From Streptomyces goshikiensis (lineage in GTDB: Bacteria > Actinomycetota > Actinomycetes > Streptomycetales > Streptomycetaceae), in NCBI RefSeq assembly GCF_014650555.1, contig NZ_BMVE01000021.1, positions 1-64,000 of the forward strand: a DNA stretch of 64,000 bases, in the 5' to 3' direction. The notes below the pieces were generated by a model. The model saw nothing but the letters and a program-made list of their open reading frames with translations, was not told the origin of the DNA and ran no database searches. Below are positions 40,960-49,221 of this stretch, piece after piece. The position numbers were made by a program, and so were the translations under genes. Each line of letters starts with the position of its first letter. Position 1 is the first letter of the stretch.

Positions 40960-41294
40960 GCCCGCTGAACCTTGCCGTCCGAGACGCCCCGACCGGCCCG
41001 GTAGTGGAAGTCAAGGGGGAACTCGACTACGACACCTCCGCAGACCTGCGCGACCTCCTCGCCGCCCTCCCCCTCAAGCCGGGCCAGCGCCTCGTTCTCG
41101 ACCTCGCCCGCATGGAGTTCTGTGACTCCAGCGGCATCAGCACCCTGATCGTCGCCCGCAACCACGCCCAGTCGGCCGGAGCCGACGTCGCACTCGCCGC
41201 GGTCCCGGCCAGTACGCTGCGCGTCCTGCGCGTCGTCGGACTGGACCAGATCTTCCCGCTCCACCCCGACGCCGAGTCCGCGACAGGGACCTGA
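40956..41294 (+). CDS. STAS-domain anti-sigma factor antagonist (RsbV-like)
   Basis: A 112-residue STAS protein: VVEVKGELDYDTSADLRDLL, then LVLDLARMEFCDSSGISTLI, where Ser in DSSG is the phosphorylated residue. It overlaps the phosphatase gene by four bases (ATGA). It should be the substrate of the adjacent RsbP-like phosphatase and, when dephosphorylated, bind an anti-sigma kinase and free a sigma factor. Neither the kinase (RsbW) nor the sigma factor is in this window, so the output must be encoded elsewhere. Confidence 0.9.
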   Translation: MSPLNLAVRDAPTGPVVEVKGELDYDTSADLRDLLAALPLKPGQRLVLDLARMEFCDSSGISTLIVARNHAQSAGADVALAAVPASTLRVLRVVGLDQIFPLHPDAESATGT

Positions 41295-41347
41295 CCGCCG
41301 GTACTTGCGACGGCGAAAGGTCAGCGGCTCCGCGGACCGGGGTTCGG

Positions 41348-41767
41348 TCAGACCGAACGAGTCGATCCGGGCGTCCTACTGGTGGGCCCGCCCCAGACGG
41401 TGAGCAGGTCCACGACGAAGATCAGCGTCGAGCCCGCCGGGATCAAGGGGGAGGGGGACTGCTTCCCGTAGGCGAGACGCGGGGGAATGGTGATCTCGCG
41501 CCGGCCGCCGACCTTCATTCCCCTCACGCCCCGGTCCCAGCCCTTGATGACCTTGCCCCCGCCCACAGCGAACTTGTACGGCTGGTCCCGGTCCCAGGAG
41601 GAGTCGAACTCCCTCCCGGTCTCGAACGTGACCCCGACGTAGTGAACCTGGACGACCCGGCCCGGCTTCGCTTCGTCCCCGTCCCCGATCACGAGGTCCC
41701 GCGTCGTCAGCTCGGTGGGCGCGTCACCCTCTGGAACATCGATCTCGGGCTTCGTCAGTTCGCTCAT
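41348..41767 (-). CDS. FKBP-type peptidyl-prolyl isomerase
   Basis: A 139-residue protein; ATG 41767 places the usual short acidic leader before the domain. FKBP motifs are VVQVHYVGVTFETGREFDSS, then PYKFAVGGGKVIKGWDRGVR, GMKVGGRREITIPPRLAYG and STLIFVVDLLTV. The residues lining the FK506/proline pocket (Y, F, D, V, I, W, Y, F) are present. It should speed proline isomerisation in the cytoplasm. A short C-terminal extension (PTSRTPGSTRSV) is not typical. It is convergent with the STAS gene. Confidence 0.9.
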   Translation of the reverse strand: MSELTKPEIDVPEGDAPTELTTRDLVIGDGDEAKPGRVVQVHYVGVTFETGREFDSSWDRDQPYKFAVGGGKVIKGWDRGVRGMKVGGRREITIPPRLAYGKQSPSPLIPAGSTLIFVVDLLTVWGGPTSRTPGSTRSV

Positions 41768-41958
41768 CGCGGTCAGACCCATCGCTCTCCGCCGGACGCA
41801 TGGACACTCCATGCAGCAGACGATCACGCTACCGGCAATCCTCAGCGTGGGCCGACATGCTGCGTATGGCGCAATGGGCCGCTCCGGCGGCTTCCCAGGT
41901 CACTTTGTGCGGAGGCGGTAATCGGCGTGGGCGGGCAGGAACGAGGGCGAACCGGGTC

Positions 41959-43185
41959 ATGGACGAGGAGAGCGTGGACCGGTCGGAAGGTTTCGGTGAG
42001 CGGCTGCTCGGCCTGCTGCTGGACCGGGCACCGCATTTGCCGCCGCAGCTGATCGCCCCGCTGATCGCGGAGGAGGTGGGCAGGGTCGGGGGCCGTGACG
42101 TCTCCATCCTGCTCCAGGACTACGCGCAGGAGCTGCTGGTACCGCTGCCGGGCAAGAAGCTGCACGTCAGTCAGCCCGAGCCGGTGATCGACTCCGCTGC
42201 CGGCCGGGCCTTCCTGCGTGGGGAGGTCGTCGAGCTGCCGCTGGCCCGCGGCGGCGTCCGGATGTACCTGCCGCTGCTGGACGGCAGTGACACGGTGGGC
42301 GTGATGGTCCTCACCCTGGACGACGTCGGCGAGGACGACCGGCGCCTGCTGCGCCGGCTCGCCGGCCTGGTCGCCGACCTGCTGGTCACCAAGAACGCCT
42401 ACACCGACCAGTTCTTCCTGGCCCGGCGCCGGGAACCGATGAGCGTGTCCGCGGAGATCCAGTGGGGCCTGCTGCCGCCGCTGACGATGACAGTGCCGCA
42501 GGTCGCGGTGGCCGGCATCCTGGAGCCGGCCTACCGCGTCGCCGGAGACAGCTTCGACTACGCCCTGAACGACAACATCCTGCACATGGCCGTGATCGAC
42601 GCGATGGGCCACGGCCTGGACGCCGCCGTGATGGCGACCGTGGCCATCGGCGCCTACCGGCATGCCCGGCGCGTGTTCGTCAGCCTGGCCGAGAAGTACA
42701 CGTACATGGACGACGCCATCTCCCGGCAGTTCGGTCCCGACCACTTCGTCACCGCCCAGCTGATGCACCTGAACCTCACCACCGGTGAGCTGGAGCTGGT
42801 CAACGCGGGCCACCCCGCGCCGCTGCTGATCCGAGACGGCAAGGTCGTACGGCAGCTGGAGAGCGCGACGACGCTGCCCGTCGGCTTCGGCGGCGAGGAG
42901 CCCCGGATCAGGGAGCACACGCTCCAGCGAGGCGACCGCGTGCTGTGCTACACCGACGGCATCATCGAAGAGCACATCGCCGGCGGGGAGTTGTTCGGCG
43001 AGGAACGCCTCGTCCGCTGCGTCAACCACCTCGGGGAAGGACCGTCGGAGGGGATGCGGGCAGATCTGCGCCGGCTCTCCCACACGCTGAAGAGGGAACG
43101 GGGCGGGCACACCAGCGACGACGCCACCCTCTTCATGATCGAATGGCGCGGCGGCGCCGCCGACCACCTCGCGGTTCTCGACTGA
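41959..43185 (+). CDS. SpoIIE-type PP2C phosphatase with N-terminal sensor domain
   Basis: A 408-residue protein from ATG 41959. Residues about 30-170 are a GAF-like input domain (ISILLQDYAQELLVPLPG region, then MYLPLLDGSDTVGVMVLTLD). Residues 185-395 are the phosphatase: VAGDSFDYALN, MAVIDAMGHGLDAAVMATVA and SDDATLFMIEW. The first metal motif reads AGDSFDY where most have GGDWYD, and DAMGHG matches the family. It may act on STAS proteins such as the neighbour at 40956, though it has its own leader and is separated by the FKBP gene. Confidence 0.88.
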   Translation: MDEESVDRSEGFGERLLGLLLDRAPHLPPQLIAPLIAEEVGRVGGRDVSILLQDYAQELLVPLPGKKLHVSQPEPVIDSAAGRAFLRGEVVELPLARGGVRMYLPLLDGSDTVGVMVLTLDDVGEDDRRLLRRLAGLVADLLVTKNAYTDQFFLARRREPMSVSAEIQWGLLPPLTMTVPQVAVAGILEPAYRVAGDSFDYALNDNILHMAVIDAMGHGLDAAVMATVAIGAYRHARRVFVSLAEKYTYMDDAISRQFGPDHFVTAQLMHLNLTTGELELVNAGHPAPLLIRDGKVVRQLESATTLPVGFGGEEPRIREHTLQRGDRVLCYTDGIIEEHIAGGELFGEERLVRCVNHLGEGPSEGMRADLRRLSHTLKRERGGHTSDDATLFMIEWRGGAADHLAVLD

Positions 43186-43223
43186 AGGCGGCGCGGCTCA
43201 GGCAGACGGCTGGTGACGCCGCG

Positions 43224-45059
43224 TCAGCCCAGCGCGCGGTCGAGGTTGAAGGCGGCGCTGATCAGCGAGAGGTGGGTGAAGGCCTGGGGGAAGTTGCCCA
43301 GTTGTTCTCCGGTCGGGCCGATCTCCTCCGCGAAGAGACCGAGGTGGTTGGCGTAGGTGAGCATCTTCTCGAAGGCGAGCCTGGCCTCCTCCAGCCGGCC
43401 CGCGCGGGCCAGCGCCTCCACGTACCAGAAGGAGCAGATCGAGAAGGTGCCCTCGGGCCCGTGCAGACCGTCCGGGCTGGCGGTCGGGTCGTAGCGGTAC
43501 ACCAGCGAGTCGGAGACCAGGTCCGTGGTGAGCGCGTCCAGGGTGGCGAGCCACTTGGGGTCGGTGGGAGAGATGAACTTCGCCATCGGCATCATCAGCA
43601 GCGAGGCGTCCAGCACGTGGCCGTCCAGTGCCTGAACGAACGCCCCTCGCTCGGCCGACCAGCCGCGCCGCATGATCTGCCGGTAGATCGCGTCCCGGGA
43701 CTCCCGCCAGCGGGGCAGGTCCGCCGGCAGACCGCGGCGGTTCGCCATGCGCATCGCGCGCTCCAGCGCCACCCAGCACATCAGCCGCGAGTACACGAAG
43801 TCCCGCCGGCCCGCCCTGGTCTCCCACACGCCCTCGTCGGGCTGGTCCCAGTGCTCGCACAGCCAGTCCACGACGGCACCGACCTCGTCCCAGCGGTCGC
43901 TGCTGATCGGCTGCCCCCACTTGTCGTAGAGGTAGATCGAGTCGATCAGCGCACCGTAGATGTCCAGCTGGAGCTGGCCGGTGGCGGCGTTGCCGACCCG
44001 GACCGGCCCGGAGCCGAGGTACCCCTCCAGGTGCGGGAGCTCGTATTCGGGCAGCTCGGTACGCCCGTCGATGCCGTACATGATCTGCAACGGGCCGCTC
44101 TCGCCCATGCCCCGCAGGATGCCCCGCTCGGAGATGAACCCCATGAACGCCTCGGCCTCCGAGGTGAACCCCAGGCGCAGCATCGCGTAGACGCAGAAGG
44201 CGGCGTCGCGGACCCAGACGTAGCGGTAGTCCCAGTTGCGCTCGCCGCCGATCTGCTCGGGCAGGCTCGTGGTGGGGGCGGCGACGATCGCACCGGTCGG
44301 CGCGTAGGTGAGCAGCTTCAGCAGCAGCGCCGAGCGGTTCACCATCTCCCGCCACCGCCCGTGGTAGCGCGACCCGGCCAGCCAGTGGCGCCAGAACCGG
44401 ACGGTCGCGTCGGCCTGTTCCTGCGCCTCGGCGCGCGGGCAGGCCCGGGGCGGTACGTCGTCGCCGATCTGGTCGAGGGCGAACACGTGGGACTCGCCCT
44501 CCAGGAGCTTGAAGTGCGACCACACGTCCTGGCCGTCGGTTTCCAGGGGTGCGGTGGCGGTCAGCGCGAGCGTCAGTGACGGGGAGCGGAACACCGCCGT
44601 GTGGCCTTCGAGGTGCGTGGTGTGCGATTGCGTGCCGTAGCCGAAGCGGGGAGCGATCCGCGCCCCGAACGGGAGGGTTCCGCGGACACATATCACGCGC
44701 CGGATCAGCCGGTGCCGGTCCGCCTCGCGCGACTCGTCGACCACCGGCATGAAGTCCTGGATCTCCGCCACCCCGTCCGCGGCGAAGAACCGCGTGATCA
44801 GCACGTTCGTGTCGGGGAAGTAGAACTGCCTGGTGCGGGTCGGGACCTCGGCGGCCAACGCGAACGACCCGCCCCGGTCGGCGTCGAGGATGGACCCGAA
44901 GACGCTCGGCGCATCGAAGCGCGGGCAGCAGTACCAGTCGATGGTGCCGTTCGTGCCGACCAGGGCGGTCGTACGGAGATCGCCGATCAGGCCGTGCTCG
45001 GAGATCGGGACGTAACGACCGCCGTCCGCCTGCCCGAAACCAGTCGTGTCGAACGCCAT
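43224..45059 (-). CDS. Glycoside hydrolase family 15 enzyme (glucoamylase/trehalase-like)
   Basis: A 611-residue protein. The N-terminal beta-sandwich (ISEHGLIGDLRTTALVGTNG, IDWYCCPRFDAPSVFGSILD) leads to an alpha/alpha-barrel with RNWDYRYVWVRDAAF, WDQPDEGVWETRAGRRDFVY (the general-acid Glu region) and HLGLFAEEIGPTGEQLGNFP (the general-base Glu region). Actinobacterial GH15 proteins of this type include trehalases and dextran- or maltose-oligosaccharide glucohydrolases; the sequence alone does not tell which. No signal peptide, so it is cytoplasmic. It is a single gene ending against the convergent phosphatase. Confidence 0.92.
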   Translation of the reverse strand: MAFDTTGFGQADGGRYVPISEHGLIGDLRTTALVGTNGTIDWYCCPRFDAPSVFGSILDADRGGSFALAAEVPTRTRQFYFPDTNVLITRFFAADGVAEIQDFMPVVDESREADRHRLIRRVICVRGTLPFGARIAPRFGYGTQSHTTHLEGHTAVFRSPSLTLALTATAPLETDGQDVWSHFKLLEGESHVFALDQIGDDVPPRACPRAEAQEQADATVRFWRHWLAGSRYHGRWREMVNRSALLLKLLTYAPTGAIVAAPTTSLPEQIGGERNWDYRYVWVRDAAFCVYAMLRLGFTSEAEAFMGFISERGILRGMGESGPLQIMYGIDGRTELPEYELPHLEGYLGSGPVRVGNAATGQLQLDIYGALIDSIYLYDKWGQPISSDRWDEVGAVVDWLCEHWDQPDEGVWETRAGRRDFVYSRLMCWVALERAMRMANRRGLPADLPRWRESRDAIYRQIMRRGWSAERGAFVQALDGHVLDASLLMMPMAKFISPTDPKWLATLDALTTDLVSDSLVYRYDPTASPDGLHGPEGTFSICSFWYVEALARAGRLEEARLAFEKMLTYANHLGLFAEEIGPTGEQLGNFPQAFTHLSLISAAFNLDRALG

Positions 45060-45195
45060 ACGGGCCTCCCTGCTGCTGCGGGGCCGGGCCTGGCCTGGAA
45101 TGAAGCCTTGCCTTTCATGCTAGCGCCGTGGCCGCAGAGGTTCGCTGGGGCGGGAAGGGCATCCGCTGGCGCCTGGAGCCTGGCCGCGCCAGGGC

Positions 45196-45990
45196 TCAGG
45201 TCGTCTTGGTCTGGCCGCCGTCGATGAGGAATTCGGCGCCCGTGATGTTCGCGGCGCGGGGCGAGGCCAGGAAGAGCGCGAGGTCGGCGACCTCCTGAGG
45301 CTCGGTGAACCGTCCCGTGCTGATGCCCATCTGCTGGGGCACCACCACGTCCATGGCCTCTTGGGCAGTGGTGCCCGCGCCGGCCGCCACGGTCTCGGCG
45401 AAGCCGCCGGGGGCGGTCCAGAACGGGGTGCGGACCGGTCCCGGAGCGATGGCGTTCACCCGTACGCCGCGCGGCGCGAACTCCTCCGACAGCGCCTTGG
45501 TGAGGCTGGTCAGCGCGGCCTTGGCCGCCGAGTAGTCCACCACCGAGGGGAAGGGCAGCCGGGCGTTGAGGGAACTGATGTTGACGACCGCGCCTCCGCC
45601 GTCCGCGAGGAGGTGCGGCAGCGCGGCGCGGCTGGCGCGGACGGCGCTGAAGAAATTCAGCTCGAAGCCCCGCTGCCACTGTGCGTCGTCGATGGTGAGG
45701 AAATCGGTGCGGGGTTCGGTGGCTCCGACGTTGTTGACCAGGACGTCGATCCTGCCATGGCGTTCCATCGCCGCCTGGATCAGTGCATCCACGCCTTCGA
45801 CGGCAGCCAGATCGCCGGCGACGAAGGTCACGTCATACGTTTCGCGCAACGCGGCCAGCTCACGGGTCTCGGAACGGCTGCCGGCGACCACACGCCCGCC
45901 CTCGCGCAAGAACGACTCGGTGATGGCCAGGCCGATGCCCTTGCTGGCACCGGTGACAACAGCGACTTTGTCGGTGAGCTCCAGATCCAT
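45196..45990 (-). CDS. SDR-family oxidoreductase
   Basis: A 264-residue classical SDR; ATG 45990 was chosen as the start that puts the Rossmann strand at residues 8-20 and follows CAGGAG. Motifs are VAVVTGASKGIGLAITESFL (TGxxxGIG), VVAGSRSETRE, VNNVGATEPR, NISSLNAR (catalytic Ser), YSAAKAAL (YxxxK) and the C-terminal GAEFLIDGGQTKTT. The Arg after the second strand suggests NADP(H). Its substrate is unknown. It is divergent from the DUF5994 gene. Confidence 0.9.
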   Translation of the reverse strand: MDLELTDKVAVVTGASKGIGLAITESFLREGGRVVAGSRSETRELAALRETYDVTFVAGDLAAVEGVDALIQAAMERHGRIDVLVNNVGATEPRTDFLTIDDAQWQRGFELNFFSAVRASRAALPHLLADGGGAVVNISSLNARLPFPSVVDYSAAKAALTSLTKALSEEFAPRGVRVNAIAPGPVRTPFWTAPGGFAETVAAGAGTTAQEAMDVVVPQQMGISTGRFTEPQEVADLALFLASPRAANITGAEFLIDGGQTKTT

Positions 45991-46225
45991 GGGCACGCAC
46001 TCCTGTGTCATGAACTCGGCATGGATTTTTCTTATGACTCTGATATTTAGGGGCATTGTGTGCGTCGGATCCCATGCGCCCTCGCAGGCACGCCGTGCCA
46101 AATGGCCGGGGAAAATACCTGGCCACACCAGCCATAACTCATCGAACAGGCGTACAGTGAAAGCACCGGAAGTACTTCGAGCACTCGCTTTCACGCAGGT
46201 GTCATTTCCGGCGATCGCCTAAAAG

Positions 46226-46249
46226 CCGGACTGCCGACGGGCAGTCCGG
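46226..46249 (+). promoter_or_regulatory. Tetraloop hairpin just before the DUF5994 start
   Basis: CCGGACTGCC and GGCAGTCCGG pair perfectly around a GACG loop, 15 bases before ATG 46265. A GGGGGCAGG sequence directly after the stem is the only ribosome site candidate. It could be an attenuator-like leader structure or end an upstream small transcript. Confidence 0.6.
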
Positions 46250-46264
46250 GGGCAGGTCCGCATC

Positions 46265-46822
46265 ATGACCAGCACCATCGACCGGACCGCGCCCCGCGAA
46301 CTCGCCGCAGAGCTCCCGGCACGCTTGTCCCTCACCCCGAAGACCACCCTCGCAGGTCAGCTGGACGGTGCCTGGTGGCCCCGCTCCCGCGACCTCGAAG
46401 ACGAACTCCCTGCCTTGGCTGCCGCCCTGGACGAACCCTGGGGGCGCATCACCCGCGTCACCGTGAACCCCATCCGCTGGCGCGTCATCCCGCACACGGT
46501 TCCCATGGCCGGACGCGTAATGCACGTGGGCTGGTTCACCGAACAGGACCCCGACAAGCTGATCCTGCTCTCCCACACCGTCGGCCGCTGGGACCTCCTC
46601 GTCATCCCTCCCGAGACCGAACCCGCAGCCGCGGCCCGCCTCATGGCCGCCGCCGCGATCCCGGGCAGCGTCCTGACCGCCGGCGTCCTGATGGCCAACG
46701 AAGCCGCCATCGGGCGCGGCGTCCGCGACGCTCGACGCCGGGAAGCCACCTGGGAGAGCGAAGGCGGGGCCTGCATGTCCCCCTTCGGGAACCTCTCTCA
46801 GCCCGCAAGCGGCTGGAGGTGA
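46265..46822 (+). CDS. DUF5994 family protein
   Basis: A 185-residue protein with the DUF5994 order: LPARLSLTPKTTLAGQLDGA, WWPRSRDLEDELPALAAALD, a VTVNPIRW segment and GWFTEQDPDKLILLSHTVGR followed by WDLLVIPPET. These proteins are very common in Streptomyces, often in stress-related small-gene clusters, and have no known activity. Six bases separate it from the next gene. The C-terminus (MANEAAIGRGVRDARRREAT) is helical and basic. Confidence 0.85.
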   Translation: MTSTIDRTAPRELAAELPARLSLTPKTTLAGQLDGAWWPRSRDLEDELPALAAALDEPWGRITRVTVNPIRWRVIPHTVPMAGRVMHVGWFTEQDPDKLILLSHTVGRWDLLVIPPETEPAAAARLMAAAAIPGSVLTAGVLMANEAAIGRGVRDARRREATWESEGGACMSPFGNLSQPASGWR

Positions 46823-46827
46823 GCGAC

Positions 46828-47016
46828 ATGGAGACCATCGTCCTCATAGCCCTGATCATTCTGGCGACCGGTATCGGAATGCGCTGGATCCACCTGCTGA
46901 ACGCCCAGCACGACGCTCGGATCGCGGCCTACCACTTCAGCGACCCCCTGCCGAGACCTCCCGGCCTGCCGGACGACACCGGTCGTCGAGCCCACCGCCA
47001 TGGTGCCGACCGGTGA
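46828..47016 (+). CDS. Small single-span membrane protein
   Basis: A 62-residue protein; GGAGG spans the end of the preceding gene and lies eight bases before ATG 46828, so translation is probably coupled. One N-terminal helix (TIVLIALIILATGIGMRWIH) is followed by a polar tail rich in His, Arg, Asp and Pro (RIAAYHFSDPLPRPPGLPDD). No family is recognised. It is likely part of the DUF5994 transcript, ended or attenuated by the hairpin at 47048-47073. Confidence 0.7.
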   Translation: METIVLIALIILATGIGMRWIHLLNAQHDARIAAYHFSDPLPRPPGLPDDTGRRAHRHGADR

Positions 47017-47047
47017 GGAAACAGACCTTCCTCTGACCGGGGGCAGC

Positions 47048-47073
47048 GGCCGGGGCGCCACGGCGCCCCGGCC
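47048..47073. terminator. Strong GC hairpin between small genes
   Basis: GGCCGGGGCGCC and GGCGCCCCGGCC are exact complements separated by two bases. It lies between the small membrane protein gene and the gene at 47113 and probably ends or weakens read-through. Confidence 0.7.
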
Positions 47074-47112
47074 CGTCGGCTTCTCGCACACTCCGAAAGG
47101 GAACACGCCCAC

Positions 47113-47379
47113 GTGAAATACATCGACACCCATGTACTGCCGTCGCTAGGACACGCCGAGGTACGGATCATCGCGCAGACCCCCGAAGCCGCCCGAGCGG
47201 TCGCGGAAGCGCTGCGCCACTGCTTCGCGGGCACGGAACAGCGCAGCTACCCCGGCCTTGACGGCGGCACCCGCCTCCACCTCACCGTGGACACGGCAAC
47301 ACCCGCCGGCCCCGCCCGCTCCTGGCTGGCCGCCACCCGGACCCCCGTCGGTACCGGCGCCCACTCCGACGAGATCTGA
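47113..47379 (+). CDS. Small hypothetical protein
   Basis: An 88-residue protein from GTG 47113 with GAAAGGG about a dozen bases upstream. It begins MKYIDTHVLPSLGHAEVRII and continues AQTPEAARAVAEALRHCFAG, with a beta-alpha-beta look and one Cys, then a LHLTVDTATPAGPARS segment. Similar small proteins occur next to DUF5994 genes in Streptomyces. No function is known. It is followed after 49 bases by a small winged-helix protein gene. Confidence 0.7.
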   Translation: MKYIDTHVLPSLGHAEVRIIAQTPEAARAVAEALRHCFAGTEQRSYPGLDGGTRLHLTVDTATPAGPARSWLAATRTPVGTGAHSDEI

Positions 47380-47428
47380 GAGCCCCGAAGAGCCCCGGAG
47401 CCCCCTCCCCATACGAAAGGACGCGGTC

Positions 47429-47713
47429 ATGGCCACACTGCGCGAACGCAAGACTTACCGCGACCAGGTGCTCCGGGTCCTGTACGAAGCCGTCGAAGGC
47501 AACCGCCTCCTCGGCATCACCGGAGCACAGCTGCGACGCGACCTCCACGTACCTGAACAGGACCTCGCCGCCGCCTGCACCTACCTGGCGGGCGAGGGCC
47601 TGATCACCGTCGACTGGGAACCCGGCAACACCCCGGCGATGGCCACCCTCACCCATGAGGGAATCCGGCGCATGGAGGCCGAGGAGGAAAAGGCAGCCAC
47701 GGGCCCGGCCTGA
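47429..47713 (+). CDS. Small winged-helix-like protein
   Basis: A 94-residue protein; GAAAGGA precedes ATG 47429. YRDQVLRVLYEAVEGNRLLG, then GAQLRRDLHVPEQDLAAACT and YLAGEGLITVDWE form a helix-helix-helix-wing arrangement typical of winged helix-turn-helix proteins, and an acidic C-terminal helix follows (EGIRRMEAEEEKAA). It may bind DNA or act as a protein adaptor. It ends the small-gene run and is convergent with the GNAT-AAA+ gene. Confidence 0.75.
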   Translation: MATLRERKTYRDQVLRVLYEAVEGNRLLGITGAQLRRDLHVPEQDLAAACTYLAGEGLITVDWEPGNTPAMATLTHEGIRRMEAEEEKAATGPA

Positions 47714-47776
47714 TCCAAAGGCACGACCCTGATCCGACAGCACGGCTTCAGGGGCACGGTTCCCGGGACGCATGGC

Positions 47777-49045
47777 CTAGACGCGGGCGAATCTCTCGGT
47801 CTGGTGGGCGAACTCCTGGGCCATGGCCGCGCTGACCGTGGGCTTCGTGTCCCCGATGGTGCCCAGATAGTCATCGGTCGTGGGGCGGGCCCGGGCTCCG
47901 GTGTCGAAGGTGCGCTCGAACTGGACCTGGGAGACGGTACGCGCCACATGGGCGACGTCGGCGGGGGTGAACCCCTCGCTGGCGGTCGCCAGCGCCGCAC
48001 TGTCGGCCTCCGCACCCGCTCGGGCCAGGTAGCTCTCCCACAACGCGGTCCTCGCGCGGTGGTCGGGCGGGCCGATCGGCAGCACGTAGTCGAAACGGCC
48101 GTGCCGCAGGAACGCGGAGTCGAGCGACGTCACGTCGTTCGTGGCGCAGATGAGCAGCCGTCCGTCCTGGCCCCGGAACCGGACGACCGCCTTGAGCAGT
48201 TCGTTGACGACACCGACCGCGGTCGCGTCCGCGCCGCTCCGGGTCCCCGCGATCTCCTCGACCTCGTCGATGAAGACCAGGACGTGGTCCAGCCGGGCGA
48301 TCTCGTCGAAGCGCCGGTTCAGCCCGCTCGCCAGTCCGTACTCGGCGGCCAGCCGGGCGGGGAACAGTTCGAGGAAGGGCCATCCCAGACGGCTGGCGAT
48401 CGCGTGCGCGAACGTGCTCTTCCCCGTCCCGGGCGGACCGAACAGCATGACCGCCCGCGGCAGCTCCACTCCGTGCTGGGCGGCCATTTCGGGATGGGCC
48501 AGCGGCAGGACCAGGCGCCGCTCGATGAGCTCCTTCTCCCTCTGCATGCCCGCGACCTTCTGCCACAGTCCACCCGGCGGTAGCTCCGCTCCCAGCGACG
48601 CGAGCATGCTGACCGCCTGAGGGGTCACTTGCCCGCGCTTCTCGAAGAAGACCAGGCCCGGACGGGCGCCGAAGCCGCAGTTGTGCAGGGCGGTGGCGCC
48701 GGTCTCGCTGGCGGGCAGGACCGCGTGCACCGCGCGGACACCACCGGCGAACAGCCGGTGCTCCAGGGCCGTGATCAGGTCGCTGCCCAGCCCTTGGTGC
48801 CGCCAGGCAGGCGCCATGCTGATGCGAAGGATCCACGCCCTGTCGCCCTCCACCCGGCTCACCGCGGCGCCGACCACCACCTCGTCAGCTGTGGCCACCA
48901 CCGCCGGGTTCAGAGCCTGAAGGGCGGCCACGGCGTCCGAGAGGGGGAAGAGGGGCGGCTCCTCGGCCGTGCCGCTCTCCGCGTCGACTCGGATCACCGC
49001 TTCGAGATCGTCCTGGGTGTAGTCCCTGACACGCCAACCCGTCAT
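47777..49045 (-). CDS. GNAT acetyltransferase fused to an AAA+ ATPase
   Basis: A 422-residue fusion from ATG 49045. Residues 1-140 form a GNAT domain: RISMAPAWRHQGLGSDLITA (about 74-93) is the acetyl-CoA motif, then ALHNCGFGARPG. Residues about 165-400 form an FtsH/Cdc48-type AAA+ module: Walker A GPPGTGKST (203-211), Walker B VLVFIDE (255-261), sensor-1 ATND (301-304) and RHGRFD with the arginine finger (314-319). AAA+ proteins of this clade act on folded proteins. The fusion implies coupling of acetylation to remodelling; the target is unknown. The reading frame is continuous with no internal start signal. Confidence 0.85.
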   Translation of the reverse strand: MTGWRVRDYTQDDLEAVIRVDAESGTAEEPPLFPLSDAVAALQALNPAVVATADEVVVGAAVSRVEGDRAWILRISMAPAWRHQGLGSDLITALEHRLFAGGVRAVHAVLPASETGATALHNCGFGARPGLVFFEKRGQVTPQAVSMLASLGAELPPGGLWQKVAGMQREKELIERRLVLPLAHPEMAAQHGVELPRAVMLFGPPGTGKSTFAHAIASRLGWPFLELFPARLAAEYGLASGLNRRFDEIARLDHVLVFIDEVEEIAGTRSGADATAVGVVNELLKAVVRFRGQDGRLLICATNDVTSLDSAFLRHGRFDYVLPIGPPDHRARTALWESYLARAGAEADSAALATASEGFTPADVAHVARTVSQVQFERTFDTGARARPTTDDYLGTIGDTKPTVSAAMAQEFAHQTERFARV

Positions 49046-49221
49046 GGTCAGCTCCGCGTGTTCGGCCGTACTCCCATCATCGGCCGATGTGCGGGGGAGG
49101 CGCACATCGGCCCCTCGGGCCGACGGGTCCCGCTGGAACGGCCAGGTGCTTCCTTGACCTGAATATTGATTGAGGTTCTAGCGTGTCGCCTACTTGATCA
49201 TCTGACGACGGGAAGACGCCC

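Noticed and set aside
42945..44579. A 544-codon plus-strand frame opposite the GH15 gene
   Set aside because: Antisense to clear catalytic motifs of family 15; its sequence is low-complexity and has no ribosome site.
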